The notes beneath the pieces were generated by a model. It was given only the letters and a program-made list of their open reading frames with translations. It searched no databases and was not told the DNA's origin. A stretch of 64,000 nucleotides of DNA from Deferribacteraceae bacterium UBA6799. GTDB taxonomy: Bacteria; Chrysiogenota; Deferribacteres; Deferribacterales; Geovibrionaceae. How positions within the stretch are numbered: position 1 is the first letter of the stretch; each line of letters begins with the position of its first letter. Location of the stretch: NCBI GenBank assembly GCA_002452335.1, contig DKFJ01000006.1, positions 215,207 to 279,206 of the forward strand, written 5' to 3'. Shown here one piece after another: positions 43,306 through 51,671 of the stretch. Made by a program: the position numbers and the translations under genes.

Positions 43306-44298
43306 CTAAGCGTTCGGATTCACCACGATTCTGCCCGTTGTTTTTCCCGCGAGCATCAGGTCTATCTTTTCACTGAGACCTTCCAGAGGTACTTCTTCTA
43401 TATAGTCGTTCATGTTTTCGGGTTTCCATTCACCAGCCAGTTTTTTCCAGATTTCAGTTCTGAGCGGTACGGGACACATCACGGAATCCACGCCATGCAG
43501 AGATACCCCACGCAGAATGAAAGGGAACACAGTAGTCGCCAGACGGAAATCGGCCGCGTTTCCGCAGCATGTGACAACACCGCCGTAATTCACCGTTTTC
43601 AGCACGGCTGCCAGAATGTTTCCGCCGACTGTATCCACAGCGCCAGCCCATCTGGTTTTCAGCATGGGTTTCTGTGAGCCGTCATCCAGTTCGCTGCGCA
43701 GGATGATACCTTTCGCGCCGAGTTTTTTCAGCATAGTTTCAGTTTCGGGTTTGCCTGTGGCGGCTATAACGTCATATCCCAGCTTGGACAGTATAGATAC
43801 CGCAACGCTGCCAACGCCTCCTGTGGCTCCCGTCACCAGTATCTCGCCGTTTTCGGGTTTTATTCCGGCGTTTATCAGCTTATGCACGGAAATGGCAGCT
43901 GTGAATCCGGCCGTACCCAGCATCATACTCTCTTTTAGCGTCATGTTTTCGGGCAGTTTCACAGGCCAGCCCGCAGGCACTCTGATATATTGCCCGAATC
44001 CGCCGGAAGTGTTCATGCCGAGGTCGTAGCCTGTTACTATCACTTTGTCGCCGGGTTTATATTCTGCCGATGTGCTTTCGGCAATGATTCCCGCCGCGTC
44101 TATGCCGGGCGTGTGGGGATAGTTTCGTGTCACTCCCTTATTGCCGGATGCGGAGAGTGCGTCTTTATAGTTTAGAGAAGAATATTTTACGTTTATCAGA
44201 ACATCTCCCTGAGGAAGTGACTCAGTGTCCTTTGATGTTATGTCGCGAACGAATTTTCCGTCTTCGGTTTCTCTTACTATCATTGCTTTAAAGTTCAT
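43306..44298 (-). CDS. YhdH/AcuI-family NADPH-dependent quinone/acrylyl-CoA reductase
   Basis: A 330-residue zinc-independent medium-chain dehydrogenase/reductase. The YhdH/AcuI pattern is clear: FKAMIVRETEDG, SSLNYKDALSASGN, PHTPGIDAAGII, the Rossmann loop TGATGGVGSVAVSIL and FILRGVSLHGVDSVMCP. AcuI reduces acrylyl-CoA to propionyl-CoA, which would feed the methylmalonyl-CoA genes at the start of the window, but the actual substrate is not proven. The divergent MarR gene probably regulates it. Confidence 0.9.
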   Translation of the reverse strand: MNFKAMIVRETEDGKFVRDITSKDTESLPQGDVLINVKYSSLNYKDALSASGNKGVTRNYPHTPGIDAAGIIAESTSAEYKPGDKVIVTGYDLGMNTSGGFGQYIRVPAGWPVKLPENMTLKESMMLGTAGFTAAISVHKLINAGIKPENGEILVTGATGGVGSVAVSILSKLGYDVIAATGKPETETMLKKLGAKGIILRSELDDGSQKPMLKTRWAGAVDTVGGNILAAVLKTVNYGGVVTCCGNAADFRLATTVFPFILRGVSLHGVDSVMCPVPLRTEIWKKLAGEWKPENMNDYIEEVPLEGLSEKIDLMLAGKTTGRIVVNPNA

Positions 44299-44324
44299 GT
44301 TATCCTCCTGAACAGGTTAAGCTT

Positions 44325-44338
44325 GTTTGATATCAAAC
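44325..44338. promoter_or_regulatory. Palindromic MarR-type operator GTTTGATATCAAAC
   Basis: A perfect 14-base palindrome between the divergent reductase and MarR genes. A related half (TTTG-TG-TCAAACC) lies about 35 bases away. Likely bound by the MarR regulator. Confidence 0.65.
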
Positions 44339-44433
44339 CAAATGTAGCATGTTAAAAGTTTTGTGTCAAACCTTATTGCTATTGAGGTGTAAAATATTGT
44401 ATAATTTTTTCAGATCATATGAGGGGTGAGAAG

Positions 44434-44865
44434 ATGAATGATAAATATATTGTTTATTTTATCAGTAAAATAAAAGGCAAGATGATCCGTTTCATAGAAC
44501 AGAGACTGAACGAATACGGGATGAATGAGCTGATTGTATCACACGGTAATATACTGACAGCTCTTTATGATAACGGTGGTCAGCTTACCATGAGCCAGAT
44601 AGCAAAAATGATAGGAAAGGATAAGTCCACTGTGACTCCCCTGATAAACAAACTGCTTAAACTGGGTTATATCAGGAAAGAAAAAGATGAAACAGACAAG
44701 AGAATATCCTATATCACTCTCACAGATAACGGTAGAGGGCTGGAAGGAAAATTTAACGCAATATCCCAAAGTGTATATGAAACAGCATATGAGGGTTTTT
44801 CCGAACAGGAGAAGGATACTTTGCTGAAACTATTGAAAAAGCTGAATGTAAATTTTTCACGTTAG
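44434..44865 (+). CDS. MarR family transcriptional regulator
   Basis: A 143-residue winged-helix regulator: helix-turn-helix QLTMSQIAKMIGKDKSTVTPLINKL and the wing DETDKRISYITLTDNG. ATG 44434 follows GAGGGGTGAG; an ATG at 44419 would add five residues. Transcribed divergently from the AcuI-type reductase across a palindromic site, the classic arrangement for local autoregulation by a small aromatic or electrophilic ligand. Confidence 0.92.
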   Translation: MNDKYIVYFISKIKGKMIRFIEQRLNEYGMNELIVSHGNILTALYDNGGQLTMSQIAKMIGKDKSTVTPLINKLLKLGYIRKEKDETDKRISYITLTDNGRGLEGKFNAISQSVYETAYEGFSEQEKDTLLKLLKKLNVNFSR

Positions 44866-44952
44866 AAGCCGGTCGAGTATTAAAATATACGTTTTATGAT
44901 TGAGGTATGTTGCTTTATTATTTTATATTTGTAACTTACTTACAGTAACTCC

Positions 44953-44968
44953 CTACCCGGTCGGGTAG
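44953..44968. promoter_or_regulatory. Perfect palindrome CTACCCG-GT-CGGGTAG upstream of the DUF1566 array
   Basis: A 7-2-7 inverted repeat 46 bases before the first array gene, resembling TetR-type operators. The binding protein is unknown. Confidence 0.55.
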
Positions 44969-45014
44969 TATCAAAAGAAATAGTTATCGGATAAAATATA
45001 TAAAGAGGTGTGAT

Positions 45015-46208
45015 ATGCGCTCTTTATATATTCTGATTATATGTCTTGCGTTTATGATAGCGGGGTGCGGTGGAGGAGGCGGAGGAGATGGTGTATCCAA
45101 CAACGCTCCTTTGATCAGCGGCACTCCGACTACGTATCAAAAGGAGGGTACATATTCTTTTACCCCTTCCGCAACGGACGCAGACAGCGACAGCCTGGCA
45201 TGGAGTATAGCGAATAAGCCGGGCTGGGCTAATTTTGACACATCCACAGGCAAACTGTCCGGCACAGCCACCGCCGGCGTATATAAGGATATAACAATAA
45301 CCGTGTCAGACGGCACAGATAACGATTCCGTGAAATTTGACCTGAGCATTGTGACATGGGTGCTCACCAAGACAGGTCAGACAACGAGCTATGCTGATTA
45401 CGATGACGGTTATTATCAGAAAGGCACAGACTCTTATTTCTCCAGAAGCGAGCCTGTAGCAGGTGAATTTGTAGTCACAGACAACCTGAACGGTCTCATG
45501 TGGCAGGATGATTTGACGGCAGGCACAACAACAGCAACAGGGGATACTGCCGCATCAGTCTGCACATCACTCAATTTATCGATATATGGCGGATATACCG
45601 ACTGGAGACTGCCGGATATTGATGAAATTGAATCCCTAGAGAGTTTCGGAACAGTTCCTTCGATAAATCCGGTAATGGTTAATACTGCTTTAAACTACTA
45701 TTGGTCATCTACCGCTTATGCATTTAATGCCTTGGTTGCCTGGGCTGTCTACACAGAAAGTGGCTTCATTGATGCGGATTCCGTGACCAGCAGTTACAAT
45801 GTCATGTGTGTTCGCGGAAATAGTAACTCAGCAGGAAACTATGAGCGTGACGATACCTCAAAAACAGTTACAGACAAACGCACAGGGCTTATATGGCAGG
45901 ATGAAGCTGTCAGCTCGACTATGACATGGTCGGCAGCTATTACCTATTGTGAGGATAAAACGCTCGGCGGATACAGCGACTGGAGACTTCCGAACAGCAG
46001 GGAGCTTGCGTCGATAGTCGACAGAAGCCAAAATCATCCTGCGATAAGTTCTGTATTTGATAATACTGCTTCGAACCATTATTGGTCGTCCACTACAGAT
46101 GTAAGTGACGTCGGTAATGCGTGGTATGCCTCATTCGACGATGGCGTCGTTCGCACAATTGGTAAGGTTGGTAACTATTACGTCCGTTGTGTCCGTGGCG
46201 GAAAATGA
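45015..46208 (+). CDS. Lipoprotein with Ig-like and two DUF1566 domains, cassette 1 gene A
   Basis: A 397-residue lipoprotein: signal with lipobox AGC followed by a glycine run (GGGGGG), a cadherin/He_PIG-like Ig domain (about 32-115; PTTYQKEGTYSFTP, SGTATAGVY, TVSDGT), then two DUF1566 units (about 145-270 and 275-395). Each has (G)LxWQD, DWRLP, YWSS and a terminal cVRG-type strand. DUF1566 adopts a C-type-lectin-like fold and is a known frame for diversified ligand-binding proteins, for example in diversity-generating retroelement targets. Homologue of the gene at 48358. Surface attachment is inferred from the lipobox. Confidence 0.85.
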   Translation: MRSLYILIICLAFMIAGCGGGGGGDGVSNNAPLISGTPTTYQKEGTYSFTPSATDADSDSLAWSIANKPGWANFDTSTGKLSGTATAGVYKDITITVSDGTDNDSVKFDLSIVTWVLTKTGQTTSYADYDDGYYQKGTDSYFSRSEPVAGEFVVTDNLNGLMWQDDLTAGTTTATGDTAASVCTSLNLSIYGGYTDWRLPDIDEIESLESFGTVPSINPVMVNTALNYYWSSTAYAFNALVAWAVYTESGFIDADSVTSSYNVMCVRGNSNSAGNYERDDTSKTVTDKRTGLIWQDEAVSSTMTWSAAITYCEDKTLGGYSDWRLPNSRELASIVDRSQNHPAISSVFDNTASNHYWSSTTDVSDVGNAWYASFDDGVVRTIGKVGNYYVRCVRGGK

Positions 46209-46238
46209 TCGTATTTTTATAAATAAGCGGGGTGGGAT

Positions 46239-47804
46239 ATGCGTTCTGTATGTATTCTGATTATATGTCTTGCGTTTATGATAGCGGGGTGCGGCGGCGG
46301 AGGCGGTGGCTCATCCACACCTTCCGCAACATATGACGGCGCAGTAACTGTAACAACGGACAGCTCGGGCAGGGCTGATATAGTCAGCTCAAGTCTGGGA
46401 GTATCATATGAGATTCTGGCTGTGGACGGTTCGGGCAATCCCGTGTCCGGCGTAACTGTCGTCTATTCCGAAGCCGACGGCAAATCTATAATATTTATAA
46501 AAGACGGTACTGGGACATACGACGATGTAATCCTGATAGGCACACCGACTGAGCTTTCTGCGGCAGCACCCAGATTTCTGAGTAAGGTATACGCCAAGTC
46601 TGCCGGATATAATCTGGGCGTAACTCTGCAAAACAGAGTTTCGTCTGCGGTAGGATTCACGTCAAACGCCTATGACCTGCATAAAGTCTATATGTCCGCA
46701 GGCACTGGCACAGGCTGGGCGACAGACTGCTATACAACGTCAGAGCTTATCACCGAGCTTCAGGGGATGAGTACATCCAAAGAGGCTGTAATCAGTTTCA
46801 GCGGAACATTAGCGGACACAGACCTTCAGTATCTTAAACTTGCGGGTTTATGGTTTTCAAACAGCGGGTTCAGCACGGCCATGCAGACCAGGCTGAAGGC
46901 TGTCTATGGTCTGGACGATGCTACACTCGCTCTGGCAAATTTTCAGATGACATGCTATGAGCCGACAAGCGGGGCTTTGTATGAAGGCGGCATAGGCACG
47001 ATATGCAAGATAACCAAGTCAACGTCTTCATGCTCATCAAGCGGAACAAACAATGCCCCTGTGATAAGCGGCTCACCGACAACATACCAGAAGACAGGCT
47101 CATACAGCTTTACTCCGTCTGCCACAGACGCTGACAGCGATAGTCTGACATACAGTATAGCAAATAAACCTGGCTGGGCGACATTCAGCACATCCACAGG
47201 TGCGCTGACAGGTACAGCCACGGCTGGAATATATGAGGGGATAACTATAAACGTTTCGGACGGAACCGACATAGACTCATTAACATTCGACCTGACGATA
47301 GTCACATGGGCACTCACCAAGACAGGTCAGACAAGCTGTTGGGACAGCGCAGGAACTCTTCTGAGTGCCGCTGAATGTCTTGTCAGCGGACAGGACGGAT
47401 CATATCAAATGGGTTCAGACCCATCCTTCACAAGAGATAACACAACAGGCATAGTCACAGACAATCTTAACGGGCTTATGTGGCAGGATACGGCAGCTTC
47501 TGCGACATCAGACTGGTCTGGTGCACCCGATGTCTGCGAGGCACTCAACACATCAACATATGGCGGCTATACAGACTGGCGACTTCCGACTTTAGATGAG
47601 CTCGAATCTATAGTTGATTTCGGACAAGATAGCCCGGCTATAAATACATTATTTCAAAATACGTCTTCGGGTAATTATTGGTCGTCTAATGCCTATGTAG
47701 TTAACACCGACAATGCGTGGTATGTCAACTTCAACTACGGCCTCACCATCGCGAACATTAAGATCAGCGGCAATTTCGTCAGGTGTGTTCGGAGCGGACA
47801 GTGA
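46239..47804 (+). CDS. Large secreted lipoprotein with unknown N-domain, Ig-like and DUF1566 domains, cassette 1 gene B
   Basis: A 521-residue lipoprotein with the same lipobox-glycine leader. Residues about 25-265 form a region I do not recognise, containing DSSGRADIVSSSLGVSYEIL and a cysteine-flanked segment WATDCYTTSELITELQGM. An Ig-like domain (about 270-355) and one DUF1566 unit (about 385-520) follow. The gene at 49636 shares this architecture and long near-identical DNA. The C-terminal unit ends NFVRCVRSGQ. The function is unknown; the domain type suggests adhesion or ligand binding. Confidence 0.83.
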   Translation: MRSVCILIICLAFMIAGCGGGGGGSSTPSATYDGAVTVTTDSSGRADIVSSSLGVSYEILAVDGSGNPVSGVTVVYSEADGKSIIFIKDGTGTYDDVILIGTPTELSAAAPRFLSKVYAKSAGYNLGVTLQNRVSSAVGFTSNAYDLHKVYMSAGTGTGWATDCYTTSELITELQGMSTSKEAVISFSGTLADTDLQYLKLAGLWFSNSGFSTAMQTRLKAVYGLDDATLALANFQMTCYEPTSGALYEGGIGTICKITKSTSSCSSSGTNNAPVISGSPTTYQKTGSYSFTPSATDADSDSLTYSIANKPGWATFSTSTGALTGTATAGIYEGITINVSDGTDIDSLTFDLTIVTWALTKTGQTSCWDSAGTLLSAAECLVSGQDGSYQMGSDPSFTRDNTTGIVTDNLNGLMWQDTAASATSDWSGAPDVCEALNTSTYGGYTDWRLPTLDELESIVDFGQDSPAINTLFQNTSSGNYWSSNAYVVNTDNAWYVNFNYGLTIANIKISGNFVRCVRSGQ

Positions 47805-47831
47805 TTGTTTTGACTTTTGGCTGTTTCCTCA

Positions 47832-47863
47832 GTCATTGCGAGGACAACGGACGAAGTAATCTG
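47832..47863. repeat. REP-like palindrome, copy 3 (degenerate)
   Basis: GTCATTGCGAGGACAACGG continues to GAAGTAATCTGA. It keeps the left arm of the 2102 and 7387 elements, while the right arm is altered (GTAATCTGA for GCAATCTCA). It lies between array genes B and C. Confidence 0.6.
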
Positions 47864-47895
47864 AATAATGAAAATAAATATTTGAGGAGAGATAG

Positions 47896-48327
47896 ATGAA
47901 AAAGATCCTATTTCTTATGATGATTAACATATGTTTTTTCGCTACTGCATATGCGGACTTCACAAGGAATGCAGCAACCGGCATTGTCACAGACACCCGC
48001 ACAGGGCTTATGTGGCAGGATGATGCGGTCAGCTCTACCATGACATGGTCGGGAACCATCAACTATTGCAAGGATAAAGAGCTTGGCGGACACAGCGACT
48101 GGAGGCTTCCGAACCAGAGAGAGCTTTTGTCGATAGCCGATAGAAGCCTTGCCAATCCTGCGATAAATTCAGCATTTTCTAACACTGCTTCGGGCAATTA
48201 CTGGTCGTCTACTACATATGAAGTTAGCTCCGACGGTGCGAGGTATGTCAGCTTCTACGACGGCAGTGCGAATTTGAGCTCTAAGAGCAGTTCTTTCTAC
48301 GTCCGTTGTGTTCGTGGCGGGCAGTGA
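47896..48327 (+). CDS. Small secreted single DUF1566-domain protein, cassette 1 gene C
   Basis: A 143-residue exported protein: signal peptide MKKILFLMMINICFFATAYA then one DUF1566 unit with GLMWQDD, DWRLPNQREL, NYWSSTTYEV and YVRCVRGGQ. No lipobox, so it is probably periplasmic or secreted. It matches the gene at 51184. GAGGAG precedes the start. Its last ~27 residues differ strongly from the homologous ends of genes A and B. Confidence 0.85.
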   Translation: MKKILFLMMINICFFATAYADFTRNAATGIVTDTRTGLMWQDDAVSSTMTWSGTINYCKDKELGGHSDWRLPNQRELLSIADRSLANPAINSAFSNTASGNYWSSTTYEVSSDGARYVSFYDGSANLSSKSSSFYVRCVRGGQ

Positions 48328-48357
48328 TTGAGTTTTATATAAGCGAGTGAGGTGGGT

Positions 48358-49608
48358 ATGCGGTTTTTATATATTCTGACTATATGTTTTGCTTTTTTGA
48401 TAGCGGGATGCGGTGGAGGAGGCGGAGGTGGAGGAGATGGTGCATCCAACAACACTCCTGTGATCAGCGGCACTCCGACAACGTATCAGAAGGAGGGTAC
48501 ATATTCTTTTACCCCCTCCGCAACGGACGCAGACAGCGACAGCATGACGTGGAGCATAACAAATAAGCCGGGCTGGGCTAATTTTGACACATCCACAGGC
48601 AAACTGTCGGGTGCAGCCACTGCGGGAATATACGAAGGAATAACTATAACCGTTTCGGACGGCACAGAAACAGACTCCGTGGCATTTGACCTGACTGTTG
48701 TGACGTGGGTACTCACCAAGACAGGTCAGACAATCTGTTGGGACAGCTCAGGAACTCCTCTGAGTTTAGCCGAGTGTCTTTTGAGCAAACAGGACGGGGA
48801 ATATCAGAAAGGGTCGAGTCCATACTTTATCAGAACCCAGCCCGTAGCAGGAGAGTATATAGTTACGGATTATCTGAACGGTCTTATGTGGCAGGATAAC
48901 TCGGATGTCAGCGTAAACACCTATACATATGCAGATGCGGTGACAGCATGCAGCAACTTAGCCTCATCAACTTATGCAGGTTACAGCGACTGGAGAGTTC
49001 CCACGGTAAATGAGATTCACTCTATTGCCTATTTCGGACGTTACTCTCCCGCAATCACCCCGGTATTTGTCAACACGGTTACTACATACACTTGGACATC
49101 ATCCCCTGTTTATGGTGACCCTGGTTTAATGTGGGCGGCCAATTATTCAGATGGAGGCGAAAATATCCGTCTTGATACTGATCTCTTATATTTGAGATGT
49201 GTTCGCGGTGATTCATACCCTTCGGCAGACTTCATAAGAAATTCCACATCCGGCATTGTCACCGACAAACGCACAGGACTGATGTGGCAGGATGATGCCG
49301 TCAGCTCTACCATGACATGGTCGGATGCTATCGATTATTGCGAAGATAAAACACTTGGCGGATACAGTGACTGGCGATTGCCCAACGTGCGGGAGCTTTC
49401 GTCTATCGCCGACGTAAGTACCAATAACCCTGCGATAAATGCAGTATTCGTGAATACTCAGTTAGGCACTACGAACTTTTATTGGTCATCATCAACATAT
49501 GAACTTAATCCCACATATGAATGGGGTGTTACATTTTACAGAGGTGTTCCAAATATGAAATTAAAGAGCGACACATATTACGCCCGCTGTGTCCGTGGTG
49601 TGCAGTAA
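48358..49608 (+). CDS. Lipoprotein with Ig-like and two DUF1566 domains, cassette 2 gene A'
   Basis: A 416-residue duplicate of the gene at 45015, with the same lipobox-glycine leader, Ig-like domain (TYQKEGTYSFTP, PGWANFDTSTGKL) and two DUF1566 units, but with inserts such as CWDSSGTPLSLAECLLSKQ, which instead match gene B. I use ATG 48358; an in-frame GTG at 48352 is the alternative. The swapped block between A- and B-type genes suggests recombination within the array. Confidence 0.83.
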   Translation: MRFLYILTICFAFLIAGCGGGGGGGGDGASNNTPVISGTPTTYQKEGTYSFTPSATDADSDSMTWSITNKPGWANFDTSTGKLSGAATAGIYEGITITVSDGTETDSVAFDLTVVTWVLTKTGQTICWDSSGTPLSLAECLLSKQDGEYQKGSSPYFIRTQPVAGEYIVTDYLNGLMWQDNSDVSVNTYTYADAVTACSNLASSTYAGYSDWRVPTVNEIHSIAYFGRYSPAITPVFVNTVTTYTWTSSPVYGDPGLMWAANYSDGGENIRLDTDLLYLRCVRGDSYPSADFIRNSTSGIVTDKRTGLMWQDDAVSSTMTWSDAIDYCEDKTLGGYSDWRLPNVRELSSIADVSTNNPAINAVFVNTQLGTTNFYWSSSTYELNPTYEWGVTFYRGVPNMKLKSDTYYARCVRGVQ

Positions 49609-49635
49609 TTGATTTTTATATAATGGAGGGCGGAT

Positions 49636-51138
49636 ATGCGATTTTTATATATTGTGACTATATGCTTTGCTTTTTTGATGGCAGGATGCGGAGGCGGTGG
49701 CGGCGGTTTATCCACACCTTCCTTAACATATAACGGCGCAGGAACTGTAACAACGGACAGCTCTGGCAGGGCAAAGATAACAAGCACAAGCTTAGGTGTT
49801 TCATATGAAATTCTTGTTGTGGACAGCTCCGGCAATCCTGTATCAGGTGTAACTGTCATCTATTCCGAGGCCGACGGCAAATCCATAATGTATATCAAAG
49901 ACGGCACGGGGACATACGGCGACGTAATCCTGATAGGCACAGCGACTGAGCTTTCTGCGGCGGCACCCAGATTCAAAAGCAAAACATACACTAAATCCAC
50001 GGATTATAACCTTGGAGTTACCCTACAGGCTAGAGCAGCATCCACCGTAGGATTCACCTCAAACGCATATGATCTGCATAAAGCCTATATGTCCACAGGC
50101 ACAGGCTGGACAACCGACTGCTATACATCATCTGAGCTCATCACCGAGCTTCAGGGGATGAGTACATCCAAAGAAGCGGTATTAATATTCAACGGCACCG
50201 TTGCGGACACAGACCTTCAATATCTGAAACTTGCTGGTTCGTGGTTTTCAAACAGCGGGTTCAGCACGGCTATGCAGACAAGGCTGAAGGCTGTCTATGG
50301 TCTGGACGATGCTACACTCGCTCTGGCAAACTTTCAAATGACATGCTATGAGCCCACAAGCGGAGCTTTGTACGAAGGCGGCATCGGCACGGTGTGCAGC
50401 ATCACCAAATCATCTTCTGTATGCCAAGCAAATAATGCCCCAGTGATAAGCGGCACACCTACAACGTTCCAAAAAACAGGCGAATACGGCTTTACTCCGT
50501 CTGCCACAGACTCAGACAGCGATACCCTGACATACATCATAGCAAATAAACCTGACTGGGCTTCGTTTGACGCATCCACAGGCGAGCTGTCGGGCACAGC
50601 CACTGCGGGAACATACGAAGGAATAACAATAACCGTTTCCGATGGAACTGACATAGACTCATTATCATTCGATCTGACAATTGTAACAAGGTTGCTTGCA
50701 AAGACAGGACAAACCACAATCTACGCAGACTATGATGACGGATATTATCAAAAAGGAACAGATCCCAACTTTTCCAGAGACGATAGTACATCGATAGTAA
50801 CCGATAACCTGAACGGTCTCATGTGGTATGACATTGCTTTAGGATCTTATAATGCTTATTCTAGTGCTGTCACAGCCTGTTCATCTACCTATTCCGGGTA
50901 TTCAGACTGGCGGTTACCGACCATCTTGGAACTTGAGTCCATTGCAGACTACTCTGGTACATTCCGTACTATAAATTCAACATTTCAATGCGTCTCCAAT
51001 GAGTTCACTCGACGATTATGGTCATCTACTTATAATAGTTTTAATTACGATGTTTTTAGTTATTCGGGTGGAATGATTAGCATCAACAGTGGGGGCATCG
51101 TACCTTTCCCTTATGTCATGTGTGTCCGAGGGGAGTAA
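49636..51138 (+). CDS. Large secreted lipoprotein, cassette 2 gene B'
   Basis: A 500-residue duplicate of the gene at 46239: lipobox-glycine leader, the same unrecognised domain (about 25-260), Ig-like domain and one DUF1566 unit. The last unit is aberrant: it lacks the usual WQD (MWYD instead) and ends in YVMCVRGE with little similarity to the other ends. The block from about 50251 to 50356 is nearly identical to 46860-46965 in gene B. Confidence 0.83.
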   Translation: MRFLYIVTICFAFLMAGCGGGGGGLSTPSLTYNGAGTVTTDSSGRAKITSTSLGVSYEILVVDSSGNPVSGVTVIYSEADGKSIMYIKDGTGTYGDVILIGTATELSAAAPRFKSKTYTKSTDYNLGVTLQARAASTVGFTSNAYDLHKAYMSTGTGWTTDCYTSSELITELQGMSTSKEAVLIFNGTVADTDLQYLKLAGSWFSNSGFSTAMQTRLKAVYGLDDATLALANFQMTCYEPTSGALYEGGIGTVCSITKSSSVCQANNAPVISGTPTTFQKTGEYGFTPSATDSDSDTLTYIIANKPDWASFDASTGELSGTATAGTYEGITITVSDGTDIDSLSFDLTIVTRLLAKTGQTTIYADYDDGYYQKGTDPNFSRDDSTSIVTDNLNGLMWYDIALGSYNAYSSAVTACSSTYSGYSDWRLPTILELESIADYSGTFRTINSTFQCVSNEFTRRLWSSTYNSFNYDVFSYSGGMISINSGGIVPFPYVMCVRGE

Positions 51139-51183
51139 AGGGGAACTTAATGCATGTTATATATGAGAATTCAGGAGCAAACG

Positions 51184-51606
51184 ATGAAAAAACTTATTTT
51201 TCTTATGATGATTAATATATTTATTTTTAATGCGGCTAATGCCGAGTTTTTGTATAACTCAACCGTCACAGATACCGATACCGGGCTTATGTGGCAGAAT
51301 GATGCTGTCGGCTCTACGATGACATGGTATCAAGCCATAACCTATTGCGAGGACAAGGAACTTGGCGGATACAACGACTGGAGACTTCCGAATAACAGAG
51401 AACTAATATCTATCTCTGACCCTAGCACATCTGACCCTGCAATAAACGCAGCATTTACCCAAACGGCATCCGACTATTACTGGACATCAACTACATATTC
51501 TTTTGACACCCGCTACGCACGCACAGTTGATTTCACTTATGCAATAAGTGACTTATATTTAAAAACCGAATCTCATTACGTCCGCTGTGTCCGTGGGGTG
51601 CAGTGA
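51184..51606 (+). CDS. Small secreted single DUF1566-domain protein, cassette 2 gene C'
   Basis: A 140-residue duplicate of the gene at 47896: signal peptide MKKLIFLMMINIFIFNAANA and one DUF1566 unit with GLMWQND, DWRLPNNREL, YYWTSTTYSF and YVRCVRGVQ. I start at ATG 51184 after AGGAG; the in-frame ATG at 51154 would precede the signal peptide. It is the last gene of the array and reads into a bidirectional terminator. Confidence 0.85.
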   Translation: MKKLIFLMMINIFIFNAANAEFLYNSTVTDTDTGLMWQNDAVGSTMTWYQAITYCEDKELGGYNDWRLPNNRELISISDPSTSDPAINAAFTQTASDYYWTSTTYSFDTRYARTVDFTYAISDLYLKTESHYVRCVRGVQ

Positions 51607-51628
51607 TTTATGTTCTGATAAAAAAAGA

Positions 51629-51663
51629 AACGCCGCATCTGATAAAAGGTGCGGCGTTTTTTG
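51629..51663. terminator. Bidirectional terminator between the DUF1566 array and ilvD
   Basis: AACGCCGCA and TGCGGCGTT pair around a 12-base loop, with T on the plus-strand side and A on the other, so it can stop both convergent units. Confidence 0.85.
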
Positions 51664-51671
51664 TATCGTGA

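Noticed and set aside
45015..51606. Complete diversity-generating retroelement
   Set aside because: No reverse transcriptase, accessory protein or template repeat is present in the window; only possible target-like proteins.
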